From: Streptomyces sp. NBC_00654
Lineage (GTDB): Bacteria > Actinomycetota > Actinomycetes > Streptomycetales > Streptomycetaceae
Length of the DNA: 64,000 nt
Assembly: GCF_026341775.1 (NCBI RefSeq)
Contig: NZ_JAPEOB010000006.1
Span: 32,259 to 96,258 of the forward strand
Direction: 5' to 3'
Made by a program: the position numbers and the translations under genes. How positions within the stretch are numbered: position 1 is the stretch's first letter; each line of letters opens with the position of its first letter. The notes beneath the pieces were generated by a model. It ran no database searches. It was not told where the DNA came from and saw nothing but the letters and a program-made list of their open reading frames with translations. Positions 27,702 to 36,805 of the stretch are shown one piece after another.

Positions 27702-27720
27702 CTCTCATGGAACGCGTGGA

Positions 27721-27752
27721 GGGGCCCGGGTGCCATGTGGCACCCGGGCCCC
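27721..27752. terminator. 15-bp perfect palindrome upstream of the MerR gene
   Basis: Arms GGGGCCCGGGTGCCA and TGGCACCCGGGCCCC are separated by TG. It starts 20 bp upstream of the MerR start. It may terminate transcription arriving from the right or act as an operator; the two cannot be distinguished from sequence. Confidence 0.6.
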
Positions 27753-28449
27753 GAAGGAACTGCTACACCATCAGCCGGCCCTGCTGTTGGCCCGGCCTTC
27801 TTGTTCCGCACCGGCCCACGGGGGATGAGGGCGTGTGCGGGGATCGCGGTTGCTTGACCGGAGACCACCTCACTATCGATGTCCTGCGGTACCCGGGCCC
27901 AAAACTTCCGCCCGGGCGATCCTGATGGCGGTCAACTCCTCCGTTCTTCCCTCTGGGATCAATCACTTACCTACTGCTTTGTTGCGTACTGCTGGTGATG
28001 CGAACTGCTCGGTGGCCTGCGGTAGCGCCACTCTTCGGCAGCCAGCCCCGTCGCCCGTGATGCGTCTTCTCTGGCTTGGAACCCCGCTGCCGAACCTCCC
28101 GGTGCGTACGCCCGCAGCCGACGCCTTCACCGAGGTACCGCTCCTGGTCATGCTGCTGCGTGATGCCACTACGTGAACTGCTCACGGCGGCCCCTGACTA
28201 CTGCGGGCCACCCGGTCCGGCCGTCAGTCCCGTCGCCTTCCTGCAACCACCCTGGCTCCGGAACTCCACCACCGCACCGCCCTGCGAACTACAACTACGG
28301 GTACTGCTGCCCGGCAGTTCGTTTCTGCCGGGCCCTGCTCGATCTCGGCTACGAGAGAAACCATAACCACACCACCACCCAATGTCTACCCTGGCCAACA
28401 TAGATTTTCGCGAGCCCGAAACGAAGACAACCTCCCCCCTCCTCGACCA
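27753..28449. other. About 700 bp without a supported gene
   Basis: The stretch is of lower GC with recurrent TACTGCT/GAACTGCT words on the plus strand. No frame has convincing coding character. It may be a long untranslated or decayed region. Confidence 0.35.
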
Positions 28450-28952
28450 GGAGGGGATGGTGTGGTGCCATCGATGAGGACTGGACTGCCCGTGGCCCCC
28501 TGGACTGGCAACGGCACCACCGGGTCCTCGCCGATCTCGCCGACACCGAGGCCGGTGGATCCCTCCCCGACATCCAACCCGGCGTGCTCTTCGAGGACGA
28601 CGATCTGGGGAAGTGGCTGGGCACAGCAGCGGAAGGCACACACCTGGGCGCAGCTGAGCGGTGAGCAGCAGGAGCGGCTCGGCGGGCTCGGCGTGACACC
28701 CGACAAGCCTGTCCGCCCCGGTGAAGGCACACGCGGCGAAGGGGGCGGGTGGGTTGTCGGCGCCGTTCCGGCGGGGGCGCGGCGCTCGCGCAGTACCTCC
28801 AGCGAGAAGGGCACGAACGGCCGGTCACCGGGAAGCATGAGGAGCACGTCGTGAAGCTCGGTGTGTGCATCAGCAACACCAAGAGCCGCCGCGACCGGCT
28901 CACCCAGGAACAGCGCGAGGTCCTCGCCGGGCTGGGGATGGAGTGGGCGTAA
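28450..28952 (+). pseudogene. Helicase-associated domain tail, degenerate copy
   Basis: Pieces of the HA-repeat protein seen at 20386-21290 appear in successive frames: AIDEDWTARGPLDWQRHHRV with LADLADTEAGGSLPDI and LGKWLG in one, QQRKAHTWAQLSGEQQERLG in the next, and ALAQYLQREGHERPVTGKHE with VKLGVCISNTKSRRDRL-TQEQREVLAGLGMEWA in a third. At least two frameshifts and a deletion separate them. Confidence 0.78.
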
Positions 28953-29002
28953 CACCAGTCATGGCCGGTCATTGAACCAGCAGAACGGCACTGCGCAGAG
29001 AG

Positions 29003-29025
29003 CGCCTGGGCGAAGCGCCCAGGGG
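29003..29025. terminator. Short hairpin after HA remnant and DUF6415-like gene
   Basis: CCTGGGCG and CGCCCAGG pair around AAG. It lies between the HA remnant (plus strand) and the DUF6415-like gene (minus strand) and corresponds in position to the hairpin at 23039. Confidence 0.6.
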
Positions 29026-29061
29026 TCTCGTGCTGTCGGCTGCGGTGACCGGTGGCTTTGT

Positions 29062-29457
29062 TCAGGTGGTCGCGTCGCCGGGGGCGGCCTGGAGGCGGTC
29101 GAGGCGGTCGTAGAGGGCGCGGATGAGGCGGGCCCGGTTCTGCACACAGTGCAGGGTGCCCTGGTGGGGTGTGCTGAGGCGGCGTTGGGCTTCGGCGAGG
29201 AGGATCTCGGCCAGGGCGCGGGGCCCGGTGTCCTCGTCCAGGATGTCGGCGTGGTGGCGGACGTCGGTGGCGACGGCGCGGGCGTGACCGGTCAACTGCA
29301 GGGCGATCTGCTCGAAGTCGTGCGGGGTGAGGGCGGCCGGGTCGGTCCAGGACAGGACCGCGGCGACCAACCGCTCGTAGGGGGCGCGGTCCAGGGGTAA
29401 GTCCGCTCCGAACAACCCGTGCGGGTCGTGAAGAACAGTGTGCGTGTTCGGTTTCAT
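29062..29457 (-). CDS. DUF6415-like protein
   Basis: This 131-residue helical protein includes FGADLPLDRAPYERLVAAVL, PHDFEQIALQLTGHARAVAT, LAEILLAEAQRRLSTPHQGT and VQNRARLIRALYDRLDRL. The pattern matches the small Streptomyces proteins labelled DUF6415, which are often found near biosynthetic clusters but have no demonstrated role. The ATG is preceded by GGTGAGGG. It is transcribed in the same direction as the large operon but lies about 450 bp beyond its last gene, so it is probably separate. Confidence 0.6.
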   Translation of the reverse strand: MKPNTHTVLHDPHGLFGADLPLDRAPYERLVAAVLSWTDPAALTPHDFEQIALQLTGHARAVATDVRHHADILDEDTGPRALAEILLAEAQRRLSTPHQGTLHCVQNRARLIRALYDRLDRLQAAPGDATT

Positions 29458-29910
29458 CAGCCCTCACCCCGGGGATCTCGCGAAGTCGCAGGCGGCCGGG
29501 TCGCCACCTGATGATCATTCGCCGCCGCCATCCCCACCGGATGGGTCTCCCCCTCGAATTGCAACCCTATGCAACCCCCACGCACCACTCCAGACCAGGA
29601 ACCGCCGGAGCGGACACCGGCCCGGCCGGGCGGTGCGGGACACCGGGACCAAGACCTGGCGGGACAAGCTCCCCGAGCGCAAGGTGCCGCCCTGAACGTC
29701 TTCCTCGATTACTCCCAGGGATTCCCCTATACGAAGTACGCAGCAGGCCATGAGCCATATGGCTGGAGACAGATGAAGGCCGATTCCCTGAGCCAGGGTG
29801 AGGTTCCTGATTGCGTGATCTGGTCCTAGAGAAACCCATCATCGCAGGTCACAAGGCATTCTTCGTTTCCGGAGAAGCTATCCACAGGCATCATGCAGGT
29901 GGATCCGGGT
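29458..29910. other. Gene-free stretch downstream of the large operon
   Basis: I see no supported gene. It contains the 3' flank of the leucine-dehydrogenase-like gene and the promoter region of the DUF6415-like gene. No obvious terminator hairpin was found. Confidence 0.4.
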
Positions 29911-30981
29911 TCAGCGGATCGGACTCGTTCCTTTCCGCTCGGCAGCCGTCCGCAGCCGCGCCTGAGCCAGTTCCACGGCTGCGTCGGTGGTCGTGATGCC
30001 CGTTCGGCGGGCCTGGGCGATCACTTCGGCCACCCGTGCGCCGACCTGCCGGACCCGTTGTTCGGCCTGCGTACGGTCGTGGCCCAGGATTTGTTCTTCG
30101 AGGAAGACCAGCCCGCCGACGTTCACGCAGAAGTCGGGTGCGTACAAGATTCCGCGTGCCGACAGCGCGGCGGCATGTTCGGGCGCGGCGAGCACGTTGT
30201 TGGCACCGCCGGCAATGATGCGGCAGCGCAGCCCGGGCAGGGTGGCGTCGTTCACCACCGCGCCCATGGCGCAGGGCGCTAGGACATCGCATGCGGTGCC
30301 CACAACCGTCGAGGGGTCGACGAGGCGCGCCCCGAAGCGTTCCGCGACACCGGCACCCCGTACGGGATCGACATCGGCGACCACCAGTTCGGCAGACTCG
30401 GCGGCGAGCAAGCGGACGAGTGCGGAGCCCACGTTGCCGACGCCCTGTACGCACACCCGCACCCCGGCCAGACTGCCGTCTGAGCCGTCGGCGCGCAGGC
30501 AGGCGCGGATGCCCTCGAGCACGCCGAGCGCCGTCATGGGCGACGGGTCCCCGCTGTCGCACACGGGTGACGCCTCGCGTCCGATCACCCTGAGGTCGGC
30601 CTGGGTCGTGCCCACGTCGTTGACCGGAATGAAACGGCCGCCGAGTGTGGCAATGAACCGGCCATGGGCTCGCAGCAGTTCCTCCGTCTTGTCATGAACC
30701 GGGTCCCCGATGACGATGCTCCAGCCACCGCCGAGATCGAGTCCGGCAGCCGACGCCTTCAGAGTCATGACCCGCGCCAGCCGCAACGCGTCCTCCAGCG
30801 CCGCGTCTTCGTCCTGATAGGGGTGCATCCGTACGCCACCCAGCGCCGGCCCGAGCGTTGTGTCGTGCACGACGATGACGGACCGCGAACCGGTTCGCGC
30901 GTCGTGGTTGAACAGAACCTGCTCGAAGCCGTCGGCACTGCGCCGTCCGAAGACAGTCGCGTCGTGTCCTGAGGCCATCAT
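29911..30981 (-). CDS. Leucine/valine dehydrogenase-like protein lacking the catalytic lysine
   Basis: At 356 residues this is the usual length of Leu/Val/Phe dehydrogenases, which interconvert branched-chain or aromatic amino acids and 2-oxo acids with NAD. The substrate-binding Lys (K75 in MTLKASAAG) and the Rossmann glycines (VQGVGNVGSALVRLL) are present. The family motif GGGK reads GGGW here (W87), exactly 12 residues after K75, where the catalytic Lys belongs; the codon is TGG, two changes from a Lys codon. Normal deamination is therefore doubtful. The start is the first of two ATGs, overlapping the regulator stop as ATGA. It is the last gene of the operon. Precursor supply, a binding function or a changed reaction are all possible. 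Confidence 0.85.
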   Translation of the reverse strand: MMASGHDATVFGRRSADGFEQVLFNHDARTGSRSVIVVHDTTLGPALGGVRMHPYQDEDAALEDALRLARVMTLKASAAGLDLGGGWSIVIGDPVHDKTEELLRAHGRFIATLGGRFIPVNDVGTTQADLRVIGREASPVCDSGDPSPMTALGVLEGIRACLRADGSDGSLAGVRVCVQGVGNVGSALVRLLAAESAELVVADVDPVRGAGVAERFGARLVDPSTVVGTACDVLAPCAMGAVVNDATLPGLRCRIIAGGANNVLAAPEHAAALSARGILYAPDFCVNVGGLVFLEEQILGHDRTQAEQRVRQVGARVAEVIAQARRTGITTTDAAVELAQARLRTAAERKGTSPIR

Positions 30982-33548
30982 CGAACGACACTTCCAAACT
31001 CGGACGGGGGCCGGCAGCCCAGGGAGGCCAGTTGGGCGAGGCCTTCGGCGGTCCGGTCGGGCAACAGCAGGAGGGTGCAGGCGCGTTCGAAGGCGGCGTC
31101 GATATTCTCCCATCCTGCGAGCGATTCCCGCAGGGCGTCCTGGTCGCTGTGGAGCCGGCCGGCCGCGCGCGCAAGGCAGGCGGCGGCCCAGGCGTTCTCG
31201 GCGCCGGCGGGCGCAACGGCGGCGAGGTGTTCGCGGGCGTCCGGGAGTCCGGCGACCACGGCGGTCTCGGCAGCGATGGCCCAGGAGTAGGCGTCGTAGA
31301 ACTGATGGGGCGCCTGCGGCCACGGCGGCGCCGCCGCGAGGTCCACAGCGGCGGCAAGAGCGTCACCGACCGCCCCTGTGTGCAGGGCGACTCGAACCTC
31401 GGCGAAGGCGGCGAAACTCGCCGCGATACCGTGCGGATCCCAGGGCTCGGCCATACCGCGGGCACGGTCACGCCATTCCCGGTGCAGCCGGTCGTCCTCG
31501 CCACTGCCGCGCAGGCCCTGGACCAGAGCGGCGGCGTGCACGGCCGGAGCCATCCAGCGGGCGGTGGGCCGTCCGGCCCGCTCCCAGCCCTCCCACATGA
31601 GGGCCGCGTAGTCCAGCGCCTCGTCGAACCTGCCTGACAGCGCCAGCGGTGCCACGCTCTTGCTGGCCCTCATGTAGAGGCCGCTGAGCGGATCGTCCCA
31701 GGCCCGACGGGCCGCCGTCACGGCGCGGGGCAGGTCGCCGGCGGCCACGGCGACGAGCGGCACCACGTGCAGGGTGTCGATGATCTCAAGGCCGATGCGG
31801 GGGTCGTGCCGGGGCAGCCGGTCGAAGAGCCGCAGCCGTTCGTCGCTCAGGCTGTGGGCTTCGCGGAACCGGCCGGTGACGCCGTAGCCGCTGCACACCG
31901 CGTCGATGGCCCCGGCGATCAGTACCGGGTCGGCGGCGGCCCGCGCGGAGTCCAGTGCCGCCCGGGCCAGTTCGGCGGCCGGCGCGGTCTTCTGGCCGGT
32001 CGCGTTCCAGGCCTCGGCTGCCGCCACGTACGCGACGACGAGCCGGTCCTCAGGCGGCGCGAGGCGTTTGGCCTCCTCCAGCAGCTCGCGCAGCTCCTCG
32101 TACGGCACCAGGTCGGTGAATGTGGCGGGAAAACGGCTTCCGATGCAGGCGGCGAAGGAGAGCGCGACGGCCTGTGCGGCCGCGTCGTCGGCGGTGGCGG
32201 CGTACTCGGCCGATGCACGCAGCAGCGGATAGGCCAGGTCGCCGCGGTGCTCGGCCATGGCCACGTCGGCCGCAGCCCGCAGGTCGGCCGCTGCCTCGGA
32301 GGGGCCAGGCGCAAGGGCACCGGCCGTCCGGAAGTGCGCCCGGGCCTCCACGAGGAACTGCCGGGCGTAGCAGAGGCGGGCCAAAGCTCGGGCCAGTCGG
32401 TGCGGCTCGGGCGCGGGGTGCGCCCCGGCGCCGTCCAGTGCCGCGCGCAGGTCGTCGGCGAGCTGGTCGAACCGAGCCTGCGAGAACTGGCCCAGCCGGT
32501 CGGACCGGTCTGCTCCGGCTGCGGCCCGCTCCAGCTCATGGGCGGTAGCGGTCGCCCACGCCAGGTGGCGGGCACCGCATTCCGCCGCTTCGCCCTCGGC
32601 GCTGAGCCGTTCCAGCGCCACGGCCCGTACGGCGCCCGGCATCCGCCAAAGACCGGTGCTCGTGCCACGGCCGCGTACGAGCAGGGCGCGGGCAGCGAGC
32701 CGGTCGAGGAGCGCCACAGTGCTGGCGGCGTCGGGGCCGTCGCCGACGGCGTGGGCCGACGCGGCGTCGAATCCGCGCAGAAACACGCCGAGCCGCCGGA
32801 GCAGTCGGCGCTCGTCGGCGTCGAGCAAGCTGTAGCTCCACTCGATGGCCCGCTCCGTCGCCTCGCCGGGCGCGTGGCGGTCGTCGAGAGCGGTTCCGAG
32901 CGACCGGGCGCGGGCGGCGGCCAGTTCGATGGCCAGTGGTACGCCGCCCCATCGGGAGCACTCCTGCACAGCGAGCCGCCGGTCGCACCCGGATTCCCGG
33001 GCGCGGTCCAGGAAGAGCGCTACTGCCCCGGTCGCCTGCTCCTCGGTCACGGGCAGCGGCTCCACCTTCAGTACGTGTTCTCCGGCGAGCCCCAGAGGTC
33101 CGCGGCCGGTGGTCAGCACGACGAGCCCCGGGCAGCCGTCAAGAAGCCGGCTGATCAGGCCCGCGACCGCGTCGGGGAAGTGCTCGCAGCCGTCGACCAC
33201 GAGCAGGCAGCGGCCCTGGCCGAGCCGCTCCTGCAGCGCCTGTTCCAGGGGTTGCCCCGGCCGCTCGGTCACCCCCAGCGCGGCCGCCACAGCCTGGGCG
33301 AGGAAGTCCGGGCGTACGGGGACGAGTTCGGCGAAGCCTCCTCCTGCAGGAAACTCCTTCACCGCCTCGGAGGCAACGGCGGCGGCAAGCCGGGTCTTGC
33401 CCACACCGGCGAGGCCGGTGAGGGACACCAGCCGTTCTGGGCCCAGCGCCGCGCGGACGGCCGCGCGTTCGGCCGCCCGCCCGACGAAACCCGTCTCCCA
33501 CTCCGGCAGACCTGGCAGAGCTTCTGGCGCCTCAACGGCGGAGTCCAT
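30978..33548 (-). CDS. Large NB-ARC/AAA-type ATPase regulator without visible DNA-binding domain
   Basis: This 856-residue protein starts at an ATG after GAGGAGGAG. An N-terminal STAND ATPase domain has Walker A (GLAGVGKTRLAAAV), Walker B (GRCLLVVDGCEHF), a sensor-like VVLTTGRGPL and GVPLAIELAAARARSL. The remaining ~500 residues are TPR-like helical repeats. This is the body of LuxR/AfsR-type pathway regulators, but neither an N-terminal SARP/winged-helix nor a C-terminal LuxR HTH is present; the protein ends ASLGCRPPSEFGSVVR. It may act through a partner or may have lost its DNA-binding part. It overlaps the exporter gene by 17 bp. Confidence 0.82.
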   Translation of the reverse strand: MDSAVEAPEALPGLPEWETGFVGRAAERAAVRAALGPERLVSLTGLAGVGKTRLAAAVASEAVKEFPAGGGFAELVPVRPDFLAQAVAAALGVTERPGQPLEQALQERLGQGRCLLVVDGCEHFPDAVAGLISRLLDGCPGLVVLTTGRGPLGLAGEHVLKVEPLPVTEEQATGAVALFLDRARESGCDRRLAVQECSRWGGVPLAIELAAARARSLGTALDDRHAPGEATERAIEWSYSLLDADERRLLRRLGVFLRGFDAASAHAVGDGPDAASTVALLDRLAARALLVRGRGTSTGLWRMPGAVRAVALERLSAEGEAAECGARHLAWATATAHELERAAAGADRSDRLGQFSQARFDQLADDLRAALDGAGAHPAPEPHRLARALARLCYARQFLVEARAHFRTAGALAPGPSEAAADLRAAADVAMAEHRGDLAYPLLRASAEYAATADDAAAQAVALSFAACIGSRFPATFTDLVPYEELRELLEEAKRLAPPEDRLVVAYVAAAEAWNATGQKTAPAAELARAALDSARAAADPVLIAGAIDAVCSGYGVTGRFREAHSLSDERLRLFDRLPRHDPRIGLEIIDTLHVVPLVAVAAGDLPRAVTAARRAWDDPLSGLYMRASKSVAPLALSGRFDEALDYAALMWEGWERAGRPTARWMAPAVHAAALVQGLRGSGEDDRLHREWRDRARGMAEPWDPHGIAASFAAFAEVRVALHTGAVGDALAAAVDLAAAPPWPQAPHQFYDAYSWAIAAETAVVAGLPDAREHLAAVAPAGAENAWAAACLARAAGRLHSDQDALRESLAGWENIDAAFERACTLLLLPDRTAEGLAQLASLGCRPPSEFGSVVR

Positions 33549-34569
33549 CGGGGTTCTCCTCCTCGTGAAATTCAGCCTGCTGCGAGCGCCGCAGGTTCGC
33601 CGCGGGCGGGCCAGGGGTTTCGGCGGCAAGGTCCGCGTCCGCCGGGGAAGCATCCTTCTGTGCGGACGTACGCTCTGTGCGCGCAGTACGGCGCGAGATC
33701 GCGACGCCCGCCAGACACAGGGTTCCGCCCGCCAGGGCCGGCAGGGTGGGCACCTCGCCGAGCGACAGCCACGACATCAGCACGACGACAACCGGCACCA
33801 GGTAAGTCGTGGCTGCCATCTTCCCAGCGGTCGTGCGCGCCAGCGCGTAGGCCCAGGTGTAGAAGGCCAACGCCGTCGGGAACACGCCCAGGTAGACCAT
33901 GCCGAGCGCGGCGCGCGCCGGCGCTGCCGCCAGGTCGTGGACCAATGCGCCGGCGAACGGCAGGCACGCCACCGCGCCGACGGCGCAGCCAAAAGTGGTG
34001 ACCTGAAGCGCGGAGGCATGGCCGAGAGCGGGCTTCTGGGCCAGGACCCCGATGGCGCAGCCGACGGCGGCGAGCAGGCAGAGCAGTACACCGAGCAACG
34101 GCGCCGGACCCGCGTTCGAGCCGGTCAGACCGACCACGCCGGCGCCCGCGAAGGCCAGTGCCACGCCGGTCATCAGCCGCGCCGGGAATCCCTCGCCCAG
34201 CAGCCAGCCACCGATCAGCGCGACCAGGATCGGGCCGATGTTCACCACGAGGGACGCGGTACCCGCGTCGACCTGCTGCTCGCCCCAGTTCAGGGCGACG
34301 AAGTACACCCCGAACCACAGCACTCCGGAACCGAGGATGCCGGGCCACGCGGCGCGCGGCGGCAGCCCCTCGCCGCGTACGGCCAGCAAGGCGCCCAGCA
34401 CCGCCGAGCCGACCAGTAGCCTGCCGAGCGCGAGCGCGCCCGGGGAGAAGTGCGGCGCCGCGTCGCGGATGACGACGAACGCCGAGGCCCACAACAGCAC
34501 CGTGATCCCGGCCGCGAGCAGCGCCCGCCGTTCGTCGTCTCCGCGTACCGTCACTGTCCGGATGCTCAT
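33532..34569 (-). CDS. EamA/DMT-family transporter
   Basis: This 345-residue protein has ten membrane helices in two EamA repeats (LLAAGITVLLWASAFVVIRD near the start; LLGVLLCLLAAVGCAIGVLA and MVYLGVFPTALAFYTWAYAL in the second). The family exports amino acids, related metabolites and drugs. A charged cytoplasmic tail of about 45 residues follows. The ATG is preceded by GAGAGCGG. The frame is intact, and it sits next to a broken MFS gene, so it is the only complete exporter in the operon and the best candidate for product efflux or self-resistance. Confidence 0.85.
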   Translation of the reverse strand: MSIRTVTVRGDDERRALLAAGITVLLWASAFVVIRDAAPHFSPGALALGRLLVGSAVLGALLAVRGEGLPPRAAWPGILGSGVLWFGVYFVALNWGEQQVDAGTASLVVNIGPILVALIGGWLLGEGFPARLMTGVALAFAGAGVVGLTGSNAGPAPLLGVLLCLLAAVGCAIGVLAQKPALGHASALQVTTFGCAVGAVACLPFAGALVHDLAAAPARAALGMVYLGVFPTALAFYTWAYALARTTAGKMAATTYLVPVVVVLMSWLSLGEVPTLPALAGGTLCLAGVAISRRTARTERTSAQKDASPADADLAAETPGPPAANLRRSQQAEFHEEENPDGLRR

Positions 34570-34608
34570 GGACCACCGCTCTCTCGTACCGTGTTCTCGG
34601 GTTGCGAC

Positions 34609-35465
34609 TCACTTCGTGGCGGGCGTCGTCCTGCTCGGCACCGCGGCGAGGACCAGGATGGTCGCGGCCGCGGAAACAGCGGCGAAGACCGGCCACACCA
34701 GATGTCCGAACTGGATGAAGAGCAGGCCTCCGACGACCGGGCCGACGGTGGTGCCAGGCTCCAGGTGAACTGGAAGCCACCGATGTGGTGGGCCTTGAGG
34801 CCGGCCGGGCCGGCGATCCCTGGGTATGCCATGGCGGCCGGGCCGCCGGTGATCTCGCCGAGCGACCAGATCAGGTGTACCAGAGAACCGCCACGTCCCT
34901 GGCCCGTACGTCCAGTGGCAGCGTGGCGAGATACTGGGCGTACACCATGGCGTAGAGCAGCGTGGCCAGCAGGTACAGCACATGGCGCCGGTCGCGCAGC
35001 ATGGCCCGGTAGCCGCCCCGGCCGACCTCCTTCTCCCCGGCGGCTCCCGCACCGGGTTCGGGCGGTGGCGGGCGTCGTACGGGCCGAGCGCGGCGGGAGG
35101 GTGCTCCATGCGAAGACCGCGCAGTTGCGACGGTGGCGCCGAGGCCGAGGCCGAAGCGGTACATCGCGAAGATCATCACCTGCCGGTTGGCGAGGGTGAG
35201 ATCGGAGAGCGGAGTGGCCGAAGCAGGGCGGTAGAGCCGGCCCACCGGACCGACCAGCGCCACAGCGACCAGAATCAGGCCGTACGAGGGAAGGTAGATC
35301 ATGGCGGCCGTGACCACGCTCGCGCTCACCATGCTGATGACGCCGCCGAGGCGGTTGACGAACACCCCGATGAGCAGGGTCTTCGCGCGAGCGGGGCCTG
35401 CCGGAAGGTGGCTCCCACGGCGACTTCCTCGCCCCGGGGACCACCTCCTGGGTGACGCCGCTCAT
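34609..35465 (-). pseudogene. MFS transporter, multiply frameshifted and internally deleted
   Basis: The expected start overlaps the ATP-grasp stop (ATGA at 35465), reading MSGVTQEVVPGA. Recognisable MFS pieces then appear in changing frames: EEVAVGATFRQAPLAR, VFVNRLGGVISMVSASVVTA with LANRQVMIFAMYRFGLGLGA, GGYRAMLRDRRHVLYLLATL, WSLGEITGGPAAMAYPGIAG, and finally GTTVGPVVGGLLFIQFGHLV with the last helix. Segments normally lying between these pieces are missing. At least three frame changes plus deletions mean no functional transporter. Confidence 0.85.
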
Positions 35466-36805
35466 GTGCGTCCGCCGGTGATGACGCGGACACAGGCGCG
35501 GACGCGCTGTTCGAAGGCGTCGAGTGCGTCGGGCGTGGGCGCGTCGATGAAGAAGGTGACGGACCGGTCGTCGGAGTTGGACAGTGGTTCCAGCAGGCTG
35601 CCGCGATTCTTGAGAACCAGTACGGCACGCAGGGTCGGCGGGTCGTCCACGGCACCGGGCTTGATCTCCGGCCAGACGCCGCTGTCGCTGATCCACTCGG
35701 GTCGTACTCCCGGCCAGTCGACGACGACGTCCTCCAGCGTCCCGGGATCGTGCTCCAGGTAGACCTGTCGCGTCCAGCGGCGGGGTGCTGGGTAGGTGGC
35801 GGATTCGCCGAGCGCGATGCGGAGAATCTCTGGTTCCAGGGGGCGGCCGGTGGCGAGCTGGTAGAGCACCAGCAGTCCGTCGCCCGGTGTACGGGCGGCT
35901 ACTTCCATCAGGAAGGGGCGTCCGTCCTCGCCGACCCGCCACTCGGAGTGGGTGATCCCGTCCTGGAACGCCAGCCCGTTCAGCAGCCGCAGGTTGGCGT
36001 CCAGCAGGGTGTCGTCCAGGTCGGCGCGGGCGCTGGGGACGCTGTGGGCGAGTTCGACGAAGGTTTGGGTGTGGCTGTCCGTGGTGTCTTTGCCGGTCAC
36101 CGACGCGAAGATCACCCGGCCGCCCTGGACGAGGCTCTCGACGGAGAACTCCGGGCCGATGACCTTCTGTTCGACGAGTACGACCTCATGGTCCGGGTAC
36201 GTGGCGAGCTGTCGGCGCAGTGTTGTCAGGTCGGTGACGGTCCCGACGCCGGAACTGGAGGCCCGCGAGGCGGGTTTGACCACAGCGGGGAAGCCCACCG
36301 AGCCCAGGTCGGCGGTGTCGCGTTCCCCGGCCGGGATGGTCAGTGAGGCGGGGCTGAGTTCGGGGAGGTACCACCGCTGCAGGAACTTGGCGCGACTGGC
36401 GCGACTGGCCCGCAGGCCGGGTGAACGAACCCCGAGGCCGTCGGCGAGCAGGCCGGTCGGCTCGGCGAGGTAGTCGCCGACTGCGTACGCGCCGACGATC
36501 GTGTAGGTGTCGCGCCAGGCGGCGGTGCGAGCGACGGCGCCGGCGACGAAGGCGCCCTGGACGGTGAAGTCCCCGGTGACGTAGGCGATGTCGGTGATCT
36601 GCGAGGCGGGGTTGGATGTGTCGGCCATCGCCTCGGCGGCCTGTTCCCGGTAGGAGTCGGCGGTGATGACGAGGATCTTCAGGCCACGCCGGGAGAGTTC
36701 GGTCAAGTACAGCGGGTTGCGGCGGATCACCGGGAAGGAGCCGGTCAGGATGAACGCCCTGGCTTTGCCGTCAGAACGGCCGGACGCGGGCGCGGCTTGA
36801 GTCAT
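35462..36805 (-). CDS. ATP-grasp ligase (carboxylate-amine ligase type)
   Basis: This 447-residue protein begins with a Rossmann-like pre-ATP-grasp segment (AFILTGSFPVIRRNPLYLTE). The ATP-grasp fold shows GFPAVVKPASRASSSGVGTV (first ATP-binding Lys and the loop), EVVLVEQKVIGPEFSVESLV, and the metal-binding end FLMEVAARTPGDGLL with Glu and a substituted Asn-like position. These enzymes activate a carboxylate as an acyl phosphate and join it to an amine. It overlaps its neighbours by 4 bp on both sides. In this pathway it could form an amide or a hydrazide bond; the substrate is unknown. Confidence 0.85.
   Translation of the reverse strand: MTQAAPASGRSDGKARAFILTGSFPVIRRNPLYLTELSRRGLKILVITADSYREQAAEAMADTSNPASQITDIAYVTGDFTVQGAFVAGAVARTAAWRDTYTIVGAYAVGDYLAEPTGLLADGLGVRSPGLRASRASRAKFLQRWYLPELSPASLTIPAGERDTADLGSVGFPAVVKPASRASSSGVGTVTDLTTLRRQLATYPDHEVVLVEQKVIGPEFSVESLVQGGRVIFASVTGKDTTDSHTQTFVELAHSVPSARADLDDTLLDANLRLLNGLAFQDGITHSEWRVGEDGRPFLMEVAARTPGDGLLVLYQLATGRPLEPEILRIALGESATYPAPRRWTRQVYLEHDPGTLEDVVVDWPGVRPEWISDSGVWPEIKPGAVDDPPTLRAVLVLKNRGSLLEPLSNSDDRSVTFFIDAPTPDALDAFEQRVRACVRVITGGRT

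Noticed and set aside
31767..34001. A 744-codon plus-strand frame opposite the regulator gene
   Set aside because: Low-complexity antisense product; the minus-strand protein has clear Walker motifs.
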